Source: Cruorifilaria tuberocauda
Taxonomy: Eukaryota > Nematoda > Chromadorea > Rhabditida > Onchocercidae
Reading direction: 5' to 3'
Assembly (NCBI GenBank): GCA_013365365.1
Contig: JABVXU010000290.1
Span: forward strand, 1-64,000
Length of the DNA stretch: 64,000 bases
Shown here: positions 26,669-39,500 of the stretch, piece by piece
How the letters are laid out: every line of letters starts with the position of its first letter
How positions within the stretch are numbered: the stretch's first letter is position 1
Translations under genes and position numbers: made by a program
The notes under the pieces: model-generated
Seen by the model: only the letters and a program-made list of their open reading frames with translations
Database searches by the model: none
Told to the model about the DNA's origin: nothing

Positions 26669-29600
26669 ATGCTACGTGATACGTCATCATCTAGTGCACC
26701 GAAATATCGTAGCTTTACGTCAACACGTTCTCGATTTTCCGGAAATGGAACGAAATTATCTCTTACAAGTTACGTCATTTTTTGTAAGTTTACTTAATTA
26801 TACCTTAATAATAATTCATTTATATCTAAAATAAGATTTCAAAAATAAATAAAATAAGATGCACGTATGCATAACACGTTTAACAAAAAAGAAAATTTTT
26901 GCTAATCATTTTTTCAATTATAAGAGAATAAGGTTTATTGTTATGGGTAGGCATTTTTCCGGACGTATCTCATGTTAGCGACATAATTGTGTCTATGATA
27001 TGATTAGCTATTAGTTGTGTTTTTAGAAAGGAACTTAATTTTACAAATGGGAAACAATTATACTGATAATATAGTTGAACACAGAAATATAATTATCTTG
27101 GTTTAGCTTCAAAGAAATCACTCAAAAGCAATCTATCCTATCATTGTCCTAAATTGAAAGAAATAGAAACAGGTAATAATGTTAATTTCATTCCATTGAT
27201 ACTTCATATTCATGTTTTCAGCAGTTGTGGAAGGTCGCGGTAGTGCACGTGGTGAGATTGGACTTGCAAGTACTGATGCATTATGTAGTGAAATGCATTT
27301 ATGGCAATTTATCGATTCTGCATCTTATGCGCGACTTCGAATTCAATTTCAAGTTCAAGAACCTGTTGAGGTTTTGTTACATATAATTATTTCTCATCTA
27401 ATCAATATATCATTATTTTCATGATAACGTGAACCTTTTAGTGTTCATTACCTATAGTGTTTATTATTATGAATTAGAATAAATGATGGTTCGGGTTATA
27501 ATTTGAAAAGAAAATAAACATAAATTTAAAATATTTATCTGATGTTTTACATCATTTTATCTTTTTATTCATAATATTCATTTCGATAATCATAACTTTT
27601 TACAGGTTATTATTCCAGAAATATCTGGCGATAAGACTAACAGTATGAATGCTTTACTGGAATTGATTCGTACCGCTTATCCAGAAATAGAAATTACAAT
27701 GATTAATAGGCGGTATTTCAAGTATTTAATTTTTTCATTTGTTTAAAAAGGAATTGAAAATTTAAACATCGTCCATTTGTTTTTCAAATAAGTCATAATT
27801 TACTGAAAGAAGTATTGTTTGAAAAAGCTATTTAAAGGCTATTTATTAACTATTTATTAACTGCAGGAAAAGATATTTATCAACTTCTATCAATTTTTTT
27901 CAAAATTCCAAAGTTTTCTGTATCATTAAATATTACAAATATAAAATGTGATTTAATTCTTTAACTATATCAACGGTGCAGCAATATAATGCTTATTTTC
28001 ATTTTCAGCGATATCAAAGGAATTGAACTACTAAAACAACTTAGTTCTAGCGAATCTTCCAACATAACATCGGAAGTATATAAAAAGTTTGTTTTTTTTT
28101 ACAAACCTCAAGGTTTGTAAAAAAATTATAAATAATTTTTCCAGTATTTACTGATTTATTTTCATCGGTATGCTTTACCATTCTTGCTTCAATTCCATGC
28201 TGTATCACAAATACTGGAAACATTAATTAATGCCATTTTTATGGTGTTTTTTTTGATACGGATTTGAATTTCGACCGCAGGATCAGGATTTCAAGTGCTC
28301 AAAAGATGCATTTGTTTTAAACTAATCGTCTCATGCTTATCAGATTAGCACTAGGCAAGCGCACTACTTCTTAAAGATAACGATTATTTTCTTGTACATG
28401 CGCAATATCTGTCAGTTTGTGTTGAAATGAATTTTCTGATTTCTATATGAATATTTCATATTTTTGACATTATAGGTATTACTGTATGGCAGCTGCCGCT
28501 GCATTAATCAAATATGTAGAATATATACAGCATGTTATGTTTGCTCAAAATTCACTGAAAGTTACTTATTTTGCTGCAGAGAAATCTTGCTTTATAGGTA
28601 ATAAATTACTTAATCTTTATTATTGCTAAATAAGTTATAAGAGTAATAAGAGTAAAAAAATGTAATTCAGCAACTTTTTCTACTCTTCCAAATGAAATTA
28701 GATGTTTAAAAGTAGTTACGTATCTGCCAATGTTATAATTTTGCATATTTCACTACAAGTTTTTTCAATCTATATGCTTTTTGATTGTCAGTGATTGTCA
28801 GTAGAAAATAATTTGGCCTGATGTACTACAAAATTGCATTTCATTCATTCGTTAAGCTCAACTACAAGAAGATGGCTTGAATAGTTGTGTCTATTTAATG
28901 AATTTTGTTATTGCAGATGTAAATACCATGCAAAACGTCGAAGTGGTAGACCGTATACATCTCAAGCAAAAAACATTAGATCGTAGCCTTTTCTCAGCTT
29001 TAAATACATGTCTAACCAGTGGTGGAGTACGATTGCTTCGTAGTAGCTTACTACAACCTTCCACTGATCTATCAATGATTGAAGCACGCCTGGATGCTAT
29101 TGAGGAGCTTATCACCAATCAACCGGTATTTTACGAACTTGTCAGAATCATTTTAACATTTATATAATCCATTAAAGTGACAGATAATTTCGAAAACACT
29201 TGATTTTTAGAAATTTAATCGACTTCGGACAGTTATTGGTGGTGTAAGTGATATATATCGGTTAATAACAGTTTGCTGTTATCTAGAAAATCAAAAGGAA
29301 ACTGTTCGTGTAGTTGAGCATCGTATCAATCAGGTTCGCTTTATAATTTTGCATTAAATTCGTGTTGTTAGTTTGAATTTTGACTTTAACAAATATGATT
29401 ACGAAGAATTGACTTAAAATTAACAAAAAGTCATTGAAAGGTCCTATGACTTTCTAGCAATTCTGATGTTTTTATTGTTTTTAAGTTGTTATTCGATTTT
29501 AGAATTTAAATAAAAGAATTATGAAAATGTTATTGCTGTTACGAGTTATTATTTTGCAAGATTATTTGATACGTCGCATCAATCAATGATAGTCAGTGAG

Positions 29601-32600
29601 TTTTTCAGATCCTAAATTTGCAGCAAACATTACATTTAATTAAACCGTTGCGGGATTCTTTAAAAAACAGCGAGGCTCACTTATTCCAAATATGTTACAA
29701 TGTATGTCTTCTCTTTTTCTGTCGTCTGTTTGCTTATTCATAACGTCAATTTAAATGTTTGAAACTTAGACTTTTTCGACTAACTTCGAGAGCTTAAACC
29801 ATACAGTGCAAATTGTTGCTAGCTTCATTCGATCCATCTCGCCATTAGGGCAGTATTTGTTTTTTTTTTCTAATAAAGGAGCATGCGGTTTTGCATTATT
29901 TTTCATATGCCTTATACATGAGACATGCAATAAAGTGAATAGCTTCCTTTATTAGAAAACTAGTGCAATTTAATCGGTTCATAATTTGCCAAAGATGACA
30001 AAACATTATTTCATAACCTAAATGGAATATTTTAGTCTATAATTTATTGTGTTTTAAAGAGATACTTTAAAATGGATTAAGGAACATTCTAGCGTGAGGA
30101 ATTTACATGGTCTATTTCCGCCATTTTAAGAACTTTGCTATGGTTGGATTTTTCTTCAACATCTTTCCTTATTTATAAGAGAAATCTCTGTTTTAAAGCA
30201 TTTGAACGATAAGCGATTCGAAAGTATCACGGATATTTTGGATGGAAAACTAAATAGATCACATAAGATGGGCGAACGATCCGCTTTAGCACTACGACAA
30301 AGACGATGTTATGCAGTTCGAGTAATTTTTTTGTCTTTTTCTCATTAATTTTCTTGTTATATTTCTCTTATTTCTATAGCACATGTTTCCTAAATTTCCT
30401 AAAAATATGGATTTATTACGTCTCAAATTTTTTAATATTTTTTCTAGGATGAGACCGATCAAATGATTAATATCATGCGAAAAGCTTACGAAGAGCTGTT
30501 ACGTGACACACACGGTATGTCTTGTATAGATCTTGGTTAAGAAAGTAAAAGTGCTTTTAGAAATTTCCATGATTCACAAGAGTCACAAATCAAAATTTGA
30601 CTTAAAATGTTATCTCGCACATTGGAATTCTTGTACTGGAAGGTAACTGCAATCATTAAGAATAGTGAAAATATTTGAAATTTCGAAGAGTTTGCCCAAG
30701 GGCTTGCAATATCTAATTGTCTTGAAAATTTAGTGCAAATCAATAACTTATTAACTTCAAGTTGTATATGATTTTTTCCAATTAGTTTAATTGAAAACTA
30801 TTGAAGAAAAAAATCGAAAGTTTTAAATCTTTATATCTGGTTTCAAGTTACTAACATGTTTAATTAAGCAGAGAGCTTCCATTATATATTTTGCATTACT
30901 ATATCTTGCAAGTCTAATTTGTCTCATCTTGCGAAAAGGCTTGAAGAAAATTAGCTCTTATATGTCTCGCAATATTTACAGAAAAAAGTTGTGAAGATAT
31001 AAGTGAGATACCAGAAGCGAAACTAATCTTCACCGCAAGTCGTGGTTTCCATTTTTCTATTCCATGTTCCGATCCTGTGGCTGAAATCAAATTACCATCA
31101 CATTTCATTGATATGGTTCGAAATCGGGCTTCTGTTTCTTGCACAACTCGTGGATTATTACGTTATAATGGTTATTGTTTCGTACTTTTTCTATAAGTTT
31201 GCAAAAGGTCACTTTTACGCTGATTTGAAATTGTGAAAAAGGCAAAAAAATCATTGTTAATAAGCAAGACAATATAATTTCATCATTTAATTTACTTCCA
31301 TCTGACATGATCCAGATGATGTACAACATATCTAAACTGAACAAGAAATATTCCGAGAACCATTGTTTATTCAAATTAATTATAGAAAGAATCGATGAAG
31401 TAGTTAACGAAATAACGATTAGGAGCAATGTGATAGTGGTCCAGCTGTTGAATCAGGTATCTGTTCAATTCTACACTAATAACAGTATAGAATTTATTCT
31501 CCCTTGGAAATGTCGTATGCTTCTAATGAAAAGTATACGTTTAATACTCTAGTTAATACAATATTTATCCGTTGAATTTTATTCAATAAATTCAATAATA
31601 CTTGCTGTAGAATACGGTGCTATTCCGGTTGCTTTTTAATTGCAAATATAGTAGAGAAAAACCCCTTGACATCCATAATATGTTTGGATTCACTAAGAAA
31701 TTGTATGACAAGGATGACGATGGATAACTGCTGAATCTAAATGGGTTAAGGTAAATAAGGAAACAATCTGAAATAGTATTTGTACATAAATTACAGCTGT
31801 TAATTGTGACTATCTGTAGTCAGTGTGTGAATGGTTCATTAACTTTAATAAATTCTTTTCTTATGGATGTACTTAAAATGAAACAAAGAAAACAGAAAGT
31901 GAAATACACTATTGATATTTCAGATTCGTTCGATGATTCCCTGTTTATATCACGCAATTGAAGCAATATCTATGGTAGATTTCATTTCTTGTCTTGCTAC
32001 ATATGCTATGAAAATTCCATCAGGTAATACTTTTTGTTCGATCAAATTTCATTTCTTTATATGAAATTGATTTGGTCATTGAAACTTGAACTTTAGTTTT
32101 TTCTTCATGTAGTTCGACCTTCATTTTCTCCTTCATTGTCGATGATTATCAAACAAGGAAGACATCCACTTTTGGATTTGGCAAATGGAAATTTCACTCC
32201 GAATGATGCAGTAAGTTTTCTTATGCACAGCAAAAAAAAATGAAAATATTGTATAGCTTTACTTTTTTGAAAGTTATAGTCTTGGTCTTGCTAAGTAATT
32301 TTCTCATTACATTCAATACAGTTTAAATATATATACATATCGATAGATACTGAGAAATCTTTAGAAGCTTTCTTTTTATTTGGGATCATTGTGTCTCAAA
32401 GTTGCAGCGAATTCTCCATTAAAAGTTGAGATCTCAACTGTCCAATTTTAAGTGATTAATTTTTAAAATTTTAGTATCTGTCATCCGAATCACGAATCAA
32501 TATTATTACGGGACCAAATATGGTAAGCACTTCCTAAAAATGTTGAAATTTCGTGAGCATCAGTAATGTCGATTACCGAATGCTCGGTAAAAATTGTGTA

Positions 32601-34880
32601 TACAATTATAAATATAAAATTGTATATATTAAATCTGTATTAATATTAATGCAAAAAAAGCTCGGGAGTTATCTGAGGAGTAAACAAACAGAACAGACAG
32701 ATAAAAAAGATAGACCGCATTATTTTAATTTTGTATTTATATTGCTTAGGCTGGAAAATCGACATATTTGAAGCAAATTTGTTTGCTGCATGTGTTAGCC
32801 CAAACAGGAAGCTTCGTACCGGCAGAAATGGCTGTTTTTCCAGTTCTCACCCGAATCTTTTCACGAATTGGACATAATGACGACTTGACAGCAAATTTAT
32901 CGGCTTTCGCTTTAGAGGTAAGTGATAGAGAACGGAAATTCGAATTTAAAATTCTAACTGACCACAATAATTGTATCTGATCATATCACGTTTTATTTAT
33001 ATTTAAGGTAAGAAAGAAATTGATATCAGTGATAGCGATTGAATTTTTTCATTTTTTTAAGATGTCGGAAATGGTATCCATTTTACGCACTGCCGACTCT
33101 TTGTCATTAGTTCTTATCGATGAACTTGCGTGTAGTAAGTGTCTCAATCAAATTTTAATGTTATATTTTCTTGATAATATTAACTGTCCTCCAGAAGTTT
33201 GGATAAAATGATGACAATCCTTTGTTAATTGAATACAATACTGATACCACACTTTATTTCGGCTATAAGATAATTATTTATTTCTCGTTTCCAATTGAAG
33301 GCAGCATTCAATTACTGTTAATTAGAATTTTTTCAGGCACAGCATATGACGAAGGTTTGAGTATATGTTTTGCTATATGTGAAGAACTTTTGCGAAGGAA
33401 GGTAAAGTCTTCAGTTGTTTTTCAATTTAAATAAATTTTCATAAAATGCAAAATTTCTGTAGTAACGATAATCCAACTATTCATTAATTAAAAGGGAGTG
33501 ATAGAGACAGGCGATTTTGTTATTTACTCTCATAACCATGCTGTAATCTCATCCAACATATTACTTTTAGTAAGTATATGCAAGGCACTTCTGTTTTTAT
33601 GATATTGTCATTAATGAACATTGGTAGATTTTTCAGAAAATCCAAATTGCAGGTATACGTTGTATTCGCTACTCATTATCTCGAACTGGCATCACTAGCA
33701 ACAATGTATCCCAGTGTTGAAAAGTTACAATTTTTCCTTTAGTTTTCTTTGTACTCTATTTAACTTTATAGTAATGGAAACAATTTGTCAAAGATCAATA
33801 AGCTAATAATGACTACACCTATATAGAATTTGAAGGTCTCTGATTCTGGCTGACCTTGCTATTAATATTGTGTTCTGATAAACTCGTTCTACTGAATGTA
33901 ATATATTCTGCAATGTTAGCTTGGCAACATCATCTTAAATCTAAACAGGAAATTAGCAATACTCCATGTATTTTAAATTTGAATTCATCGAAGCGATCTA
34001 TTACAAGCCTTTCACTGTGATTTACTAGGTGATCGGTTTTAGTCAGTCGTCACCTTTAACAGACTTTATTTTCAGTTTCCATTTCTCAACTACCACAGTG
34101 AAAATCAAACAGAATGATGGTAGCGAAGTGGAAAAATTGCAGTGTTCACATCAACTTTATATTGGTCCATATAATGGTCCACTTTATGGTATGCACATCA
34201 TTATATATAACAGTTCTTTTTTCTGGACATCCATTTTTATTTTAAAGCAGCAATTGCACTTTCTAGTCTCTTCCTGCAGCAAAAGTTGCATGTTTGCTTT
34301 TACTAATTTTTTTTTAAAATGATTCGCAAACAGTATCCATTCAGCACTGCCATCATCTCATTTATTGCAGAATCATGAGGACTATCTAACTTTCTAGTTG
34401 AGGTTTTCCGTCTGTACGATGTTAGCACCTATAGATCCGCAAGTTCTAATGAAACTTTAATGTCAGTTGGAAGCTTTAATTTCTATGATAAATTTCAATG
34501 ATATTTCTTGCACATGTACTATGATTGTGATTAGTGACTAGTGATTGAACTAGTAATTGAAATATGATTTAGATGGACGTAGTTTATAAGTATTGCAATG
34601 AATTTCTTCAGCATTCAATTTGGCTGAACTGACAACCTTTCCAAGAGAAGTACTGGATGAAGCATACGAGTTAGCCGTATCTTTGCGCTCAAAACGTAAT
34701 CTGATGCTCGAAATGGACGATGAAACGCGCCAACGTCGTGCTATTATTCGATATGCATGCAAGTTACGTTCTATGCTGCCAATTTTAACAAAGACGGATA
34801 CTGATGCTGCTGCTATTTATCTTTCGAAATTACGCGATCAACTTTTCCAGGAATGGCATCTATTGACAAGTGATCAGTAG
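26669..34880 (+). CDS. him-14: MutS homologue 4 (meiotic crossover factor MSH4/HIM-14)
   Basis: Twenty-one exons join in frame to about 858 residues: 26669-26783, 27222-27370, 27606-27721, 28009-28086, 28476-28597, 28917-29125, 29211-29333, 29609-29701, 30199-30321, 30448-30514, 30982-31170, 31269-31456, 31924-32023, 32113-32210, 32475-32522, 32750-32917, 33062-33134, 33337-33401, 33653-33723, 34076-34188, 34612-34880. It lacks the MutS mismatch-recognition domain I, as MSH4 does, and starts at the connector domain (VVEGRGSARGEIGLAS). Core helices include YYCMAAAAALIKYVE and LRRS-type lever motifs. The ATPase has Walker A GPNMAGKST (603-611), Walker B IDE (682-683) and ATH switch His716. The D-loop reads DELACST where the family has DELGRGT. 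Known: MSH4 pairs with MSH5 to stabilise crossover intermediates; C. elegans him-14 mutants lose crossovers. Weak acceptors: exons 9 and 12. Confidence 0.95.
28094..28125. repeat. 15-bp inverted repeat just inside a him-14 intron
   Basis: TTTTTTTACAAACCT, a CA spacer and the exact reverse complement AGGTTTGTAAAAAAA. It starts 8 bases after the exon 4 donor (intron begins 28087), so a stem could form next to the 5' splice site in the pre-mRNA. Confidence 0.8.
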
Positions 34881-35599
34881 CTATAAATCTTTTAAGTGAA
34901 AATATTCGTGGTCTTTTTTACGCCAGCTACCATTTTATGTTACACATAGAAGGTGCAAAGCTTCGGTTACGCTTTCCATCTGCCAGATTTTGATTTTCCT
35001 ATTCTCACCAATGGCTCATATTTTTGAATTTTGATAATGATGAAGTTAAAAAGCATATACAATACTGATATCTGTTTATGGAAGTTTTCTCCTGTATTTA
35101 TTGTCTGTTAAGTTGTTAAATTTCTATTTTGTGTGATTTTCAGCTGCTTATGGTTTTAGTCTGTAAAATTACGCTTTGCATTACAAGTGAAATATTCCTT
35201 CACATTGAAAATCCAATATTTAAAACCTAATGCTTCAATGCTTGAAATAGATTTTTATTAATAAAAGTTATTTCAATGGTTGGATAATTTATTACAACGT
35301 TATCTTCAAATAATGTTTTAAATTATATCAGGTTTTCTTATTACAAATTGATACATCGACAAAATATCAAAAATTCCTTCCCATTAATTTATTGTGTACT
35401 TTTTCTTTTGGATAACAATTTCAGAATCTCATTATTAGCATCAAAAACTTTTAAATGTATACCGAATATCTATGTGTGTAAAATAATAAAATAACCGAAG
35501 ATTAGAATATCTCTATGAAACAGCGGTTATCAAGTTTAGATCATTATTCATTATGAATGACAAAAAACCCGCTGGCACCATTGAGCAGGATGACTGCGT
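34881..35599. other. him-14 downstream region
   Basis: It contains the him-14 3' UTR and AT-rich DNA; AATAAA-like words are at 35261 and 35487. No gene is seen apart from the Pol III terminator of the tRNA gene on the opposite strand. Confidence 0.5.
35562..35567 (-). terminator. Pol III terminator (T6) of tRNA-Asn
   Basis: Six A residues on the + strand are six T residues on the transcribed minus strand, 32 bases past the tRNA 3' end. This is the first run of four or more T there, so the primary transcript would have a trailer of about 30 nt. Confidence 0.6.
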
Positions 35600-35603
35600 C
35601 GCT

Positions 35604-35670
<67 letters not shown>

Positions 35671-35673
35671 AGC
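35600..35673 (-). tRNA. tRNA-Asn (anticodon GTT)
   Basis: The minus strand folds as a complete cloverleaf. The acceptor stem is GCTTCCG with CGGGAGC (one G-T pair), the D stem GCGC/GCGC, the anticodon stem TTCGG/CCGAA with loop CTGTTAA (anticodon GTT), variable loop AGGTT, T stem GGTGG/CCACC with TTCAAGC loop, and discriminator G. Internal promoter A box (TGGCGCAATCGG) and B box (GGTTCAAGCCC) are intact. There is no intron. It decodes AAC and AAT for asparagine. It lies between him-14 and the TMF1-type gene, on the opposite strand to both. Confidence 0.97.
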
Positions 35674-35827
35674 ATTCGTTGGGCGCCGAAGCCGAAGCAA
35701 TACAGAAAGGTAAGCTTTGTCATTTACCATTTATAAACTCATTTGTGGTTTATCAAAATATGTTTGATAACTTTGATAAGCATTTAAGCAAGCAAATTTA
35801 TCAATATGAAAGTTTGAAAATGTGGAG

Positions 35828-35880
35828 AGAAAAGGGAAAGGAGGGAGAGGGAAAGAGAGAGAGAGAGAGAGAGAGAAGGA
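35828..35880. repeat. purine-rich (GA)n tract
   Basis: AAAGGGAAAGGAGGGAGAGG followed by a pure GA run. It produces a short Arg/Glu-rich frame that is not a gene. Confidence 0.85.
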
Positions 35881-36591
35881 GCTGTAAGAACAGAATTTCT
35901 ACTTTTAAGACGAATTCTTGCAAACGCTTTGAGTTAAAATGTTTTGATCAGTAAATATTTGCCATTAGTTCTTTACGCGTTTGGGATTTTTTATTTAGGT
36001 AAGTGATCAATGAATCAAAGGTTTAATGATAGGACATTGGAGGTCATTAGGTTGATTAGCGAAATGGTACTAGTACAGCATGTATCACAGTATAGAAACA
36101 TTATTAAAATTGAAGTAAAAAGGAGAAGAGGGGATTTCGGATGAGACAAAATTTAATCGAAATTAACAGTATTTATAAATTCCGGATTAAATTTTTATTC
36201 ATATTCCTAAATTTGAAACATCTGATTTGTGTATGAAGTGAAATTTCGGATTGAAATTTTCGATTCTTTAGTCCGAAATGCTTCATTTGTATATTAAACG
36301 GAAAATTTTGTAATGTTTAATTTATATGTAAAACGAAATTCCGAGTTATATTTTTGTATTCCTGAATTTGAAATATATTATGTATTCATATGTCTTCAAA
36401 AAATGAGATTCAGGATTGTATTTCCGATTATTCTCTGAAAGGTTATGGAATGAAGCTATGCATCGTAATTGTGTGATACTCGTTGAAAGGTGTCGTCAAT
36501 TATTTTTACTTTTACAGAAACTAATATTCACTCAGTAGCTTCGTAGTTGATGTAATAAAAGTAGAAACGGGAATAAATTCAAGTTTGATGG

Positions 36592-39500
36592 ATGATGAAT
36601 TTCAACTGGGCTAATGAATTAGCGAAAAATGCTCTGAAAACGGCCCAGAAACGTATCGATTCAGTACTTGATATTACACCGGAGGATGAAGTTAGTTATT
36701 TTTTCTTGGATTTTTATCAAGATTTCATTGTGAAAGTTATAAATATATATGCGAGAAGAAAGCTATGACCAAATTAGGTTAACTGGTGGCAAAAGTCGTC
36801 AGATTGGTATTGAAAAAAAGTGTAACAAGAAAATTATATTAACATTATGTCAATTTTATTTAACAATTACTTGATTTTATGGCTTGAAGTAAGTATTGAT
36901 TCAATTATTTTCTTATTTGAGATGCTTTTTATTGAGACAACCATTTGTTTAGAAAGTTAAAGTCAAGTTTTGGCAAGAAAAGTGCTCATGATTTTTCTCA
37001 GTAATTCCCATAATTAAAATTTTCTTAATGATTCAGTGATCATTGATAAGAAATAATACTATAGAATTCGGCAGTTGATTAATTATGGTAGACATTAATG
37101 GAGATTTTTTTGCCAGATATCACTTTTGAAGTATTACTAGTCATGTCTAAATGATGTTAAATATTGTTCAGCATTGTTACCAGTTGAGCTTCATTATTAA
37201 ATATTGTTTATAGAACTCAATTAAGTTTAATTTCAACTAGTCGTTTACTCTTTATAAAATTGCAAAATCTACTCGATCTTTCAAATTCTTAATATTGTTT
37301 CTGATAATTTTCTAAGTGAAATTTAAAGAAATGCCAATGTTCAGATAGAAAACGATGAGGATACAAGTAGTATAATAATAACACCTATAAATCAACCTGT
37401 CGAACACGAGAAACAATCGGAACATCGTGAGAATTGGGGTGAAGCAAATTCTTCGTTCACTTCAGCTTATGATGGGACTTCAGTAATTCATTTTATCTTA
37501 TATATAGCACAGTACATGATTTGGAATAAATTGCATTTTTGCCGTAAAAAACTTTGTAACGAGTTAGATATTAAAAGCGTAGAAATGTATTTCAATTTTT
37601 GAGGAACAAAATGCTCATAATGTTGAGAAAAGCAAGAATATAAATTCTGCAGAATGGACGTCTCAGTGGGTTCAGCAAAATGTTTTGTAGATTTATTCAG
37701 TTAATTCAAGTTACGAAATAGAATTTATGATATTAGAAGTTGCATGCTCTTACTTCTAGCTCGTTGAAGTGGTCGATTCGGAGCCTAATCCCATTCGTGA
37801 CAGTCATCATATTGGACTGTTACCACATTCACCGTGTTCTGTAAGTTTTGAGGAAGTAGATTTCATTGTGATCTTGATATGCGAAGTCGTGTGAGGGCTT
37901 CGATAGCACTTATTAAAAGGACACATCCAAGAATTATTGAGTGTTCCTGTTGGTTAATTAGACAACTAAGAAGTCAAAATTAAAAGAATTTTAAACAAAA
38001 TTAGGTTTAGCAAGAATAAGTTCATCTGAATTTTTATTATTTCCAAAAGATTTGCCGATATTATAATTTCAAAATTTGATACCACTGCTTATGATTTTCT
38101 ACAGAATTCTCCGGAAGAAGAATTGGTGTGCAATGGAGAAGCGCAAGATATATTGCGGACAAATGATTTTCAGAAACATCAGAATTCAGAGCTTTTGGAG
38201 GTGGCTAAATTCAAATTATCATTGTCATTGGATGTTTTGCAGCATAGTTCTGCCGTAAAAGTTTCTTAAAGAAAAGATCAAGCCAAGATTGCCATTTACA
38301 ATGACATCTAATGACTGAGCGAAATGGACCATTTATCGGTTCCTTTTGTCTAATTTGTTATCCTTATCTTTTGTTATCTCTTGTTCACCATACTGAGTAA
38401 ATCGCGGCAGCAGCACATTACTATTATGATAATATCTTTTAACAAAAATTTAAATTGTATTATTTAATTTTCTGTTCATGAATCATAATTGTTATAGCCA
38501 AGTAAGTTTTTAGGAGAACAACAAACGTTTTGTTGCGGAGAGCTCATTGCATAAGAACGATAAGAATCATGATGATACTTTAACACTAATATCAAGTGAT
38601 TTCGAAATACTTCGTCAAAGTGATTCTTGGTACGTATTTACTTTTCTATATAAAACTGCCACTGATCAGAAGTATCGGGTCATTTAGATTGCAGCATGTG
38701 TAGTAAAAAATTAGTTTAAATTTTTAAAAAAACAGTACGATTATAGCTCGATGGCAAGCAGTGTGCCACCAAAAACTCTTCCTATTTCATTACCTTCAGC
38801 AGTGGAAACTCACCAAGAGGTAACAAGTTTTTGTCGGGTTATTTTTAAGTTTTTTTCTATAATGAGTGCTAAATGATGTCCGTTATTTAATATTTGGTTG
38901 CAAGTAATATTTTTATACTCTCCGAAAGAGGCTTATTTCTGGTTGACATATTACAGTTAATTCTTGCTACAAAAATGAATATAATTTGAATATCTGTGAA
39001 CTTTAGCTTTCAACACCATATAGTGTATGTTGCACATGATAAATTTGTTACTGATTAACATCAGAAATATGAGTAATAATAGACAATTTCATATAATATA
39101 TGGCATCTTTCAGCACGTATTGTGTGAGAAGTGAAACCATTGCCAGTTTGCAAGATATAGATATTATTACAAACAAAGTCTTTACTTTTAAAGATACAAA
39201 TAAATTTAGTGGCTTTTTTAATTTTTATAGGCAAAAGAAGAAGGCAGTAGTAATTTGATGGGAAAGCAGCACACCAGTGCTGAATTGGCTCATTTAAAAG
39301 CACAAATTCAATATCAAGAAAGGCGAATTCGGGATCTTCAATTCCAGAATCAGAAGCTGGAAGCAAAATCCAAAGAAGTGCTTGCCTTAAAAGCGATGCG
39401 AACACAGCAGAGGTTTTTTTGAAATTCTTCATATTTAAAAAAAAAATTCGTTACTTTTAAAGTTCTTACTGATGAAAATATTTTTTAGCACAATTGAAGC

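Noticed and set aside
32746..32967. Minus-strand frame over the him-14 Walker A exon
   Set aside because: Shadow of the conserved plus-strand ATPase exon.
34029..34322. Reading the him-14 exon through into flanking DNA as one frame
   Set aside because: Family alignment and GT-AG signals limit the exon to 34076-34188; the rest is intron.
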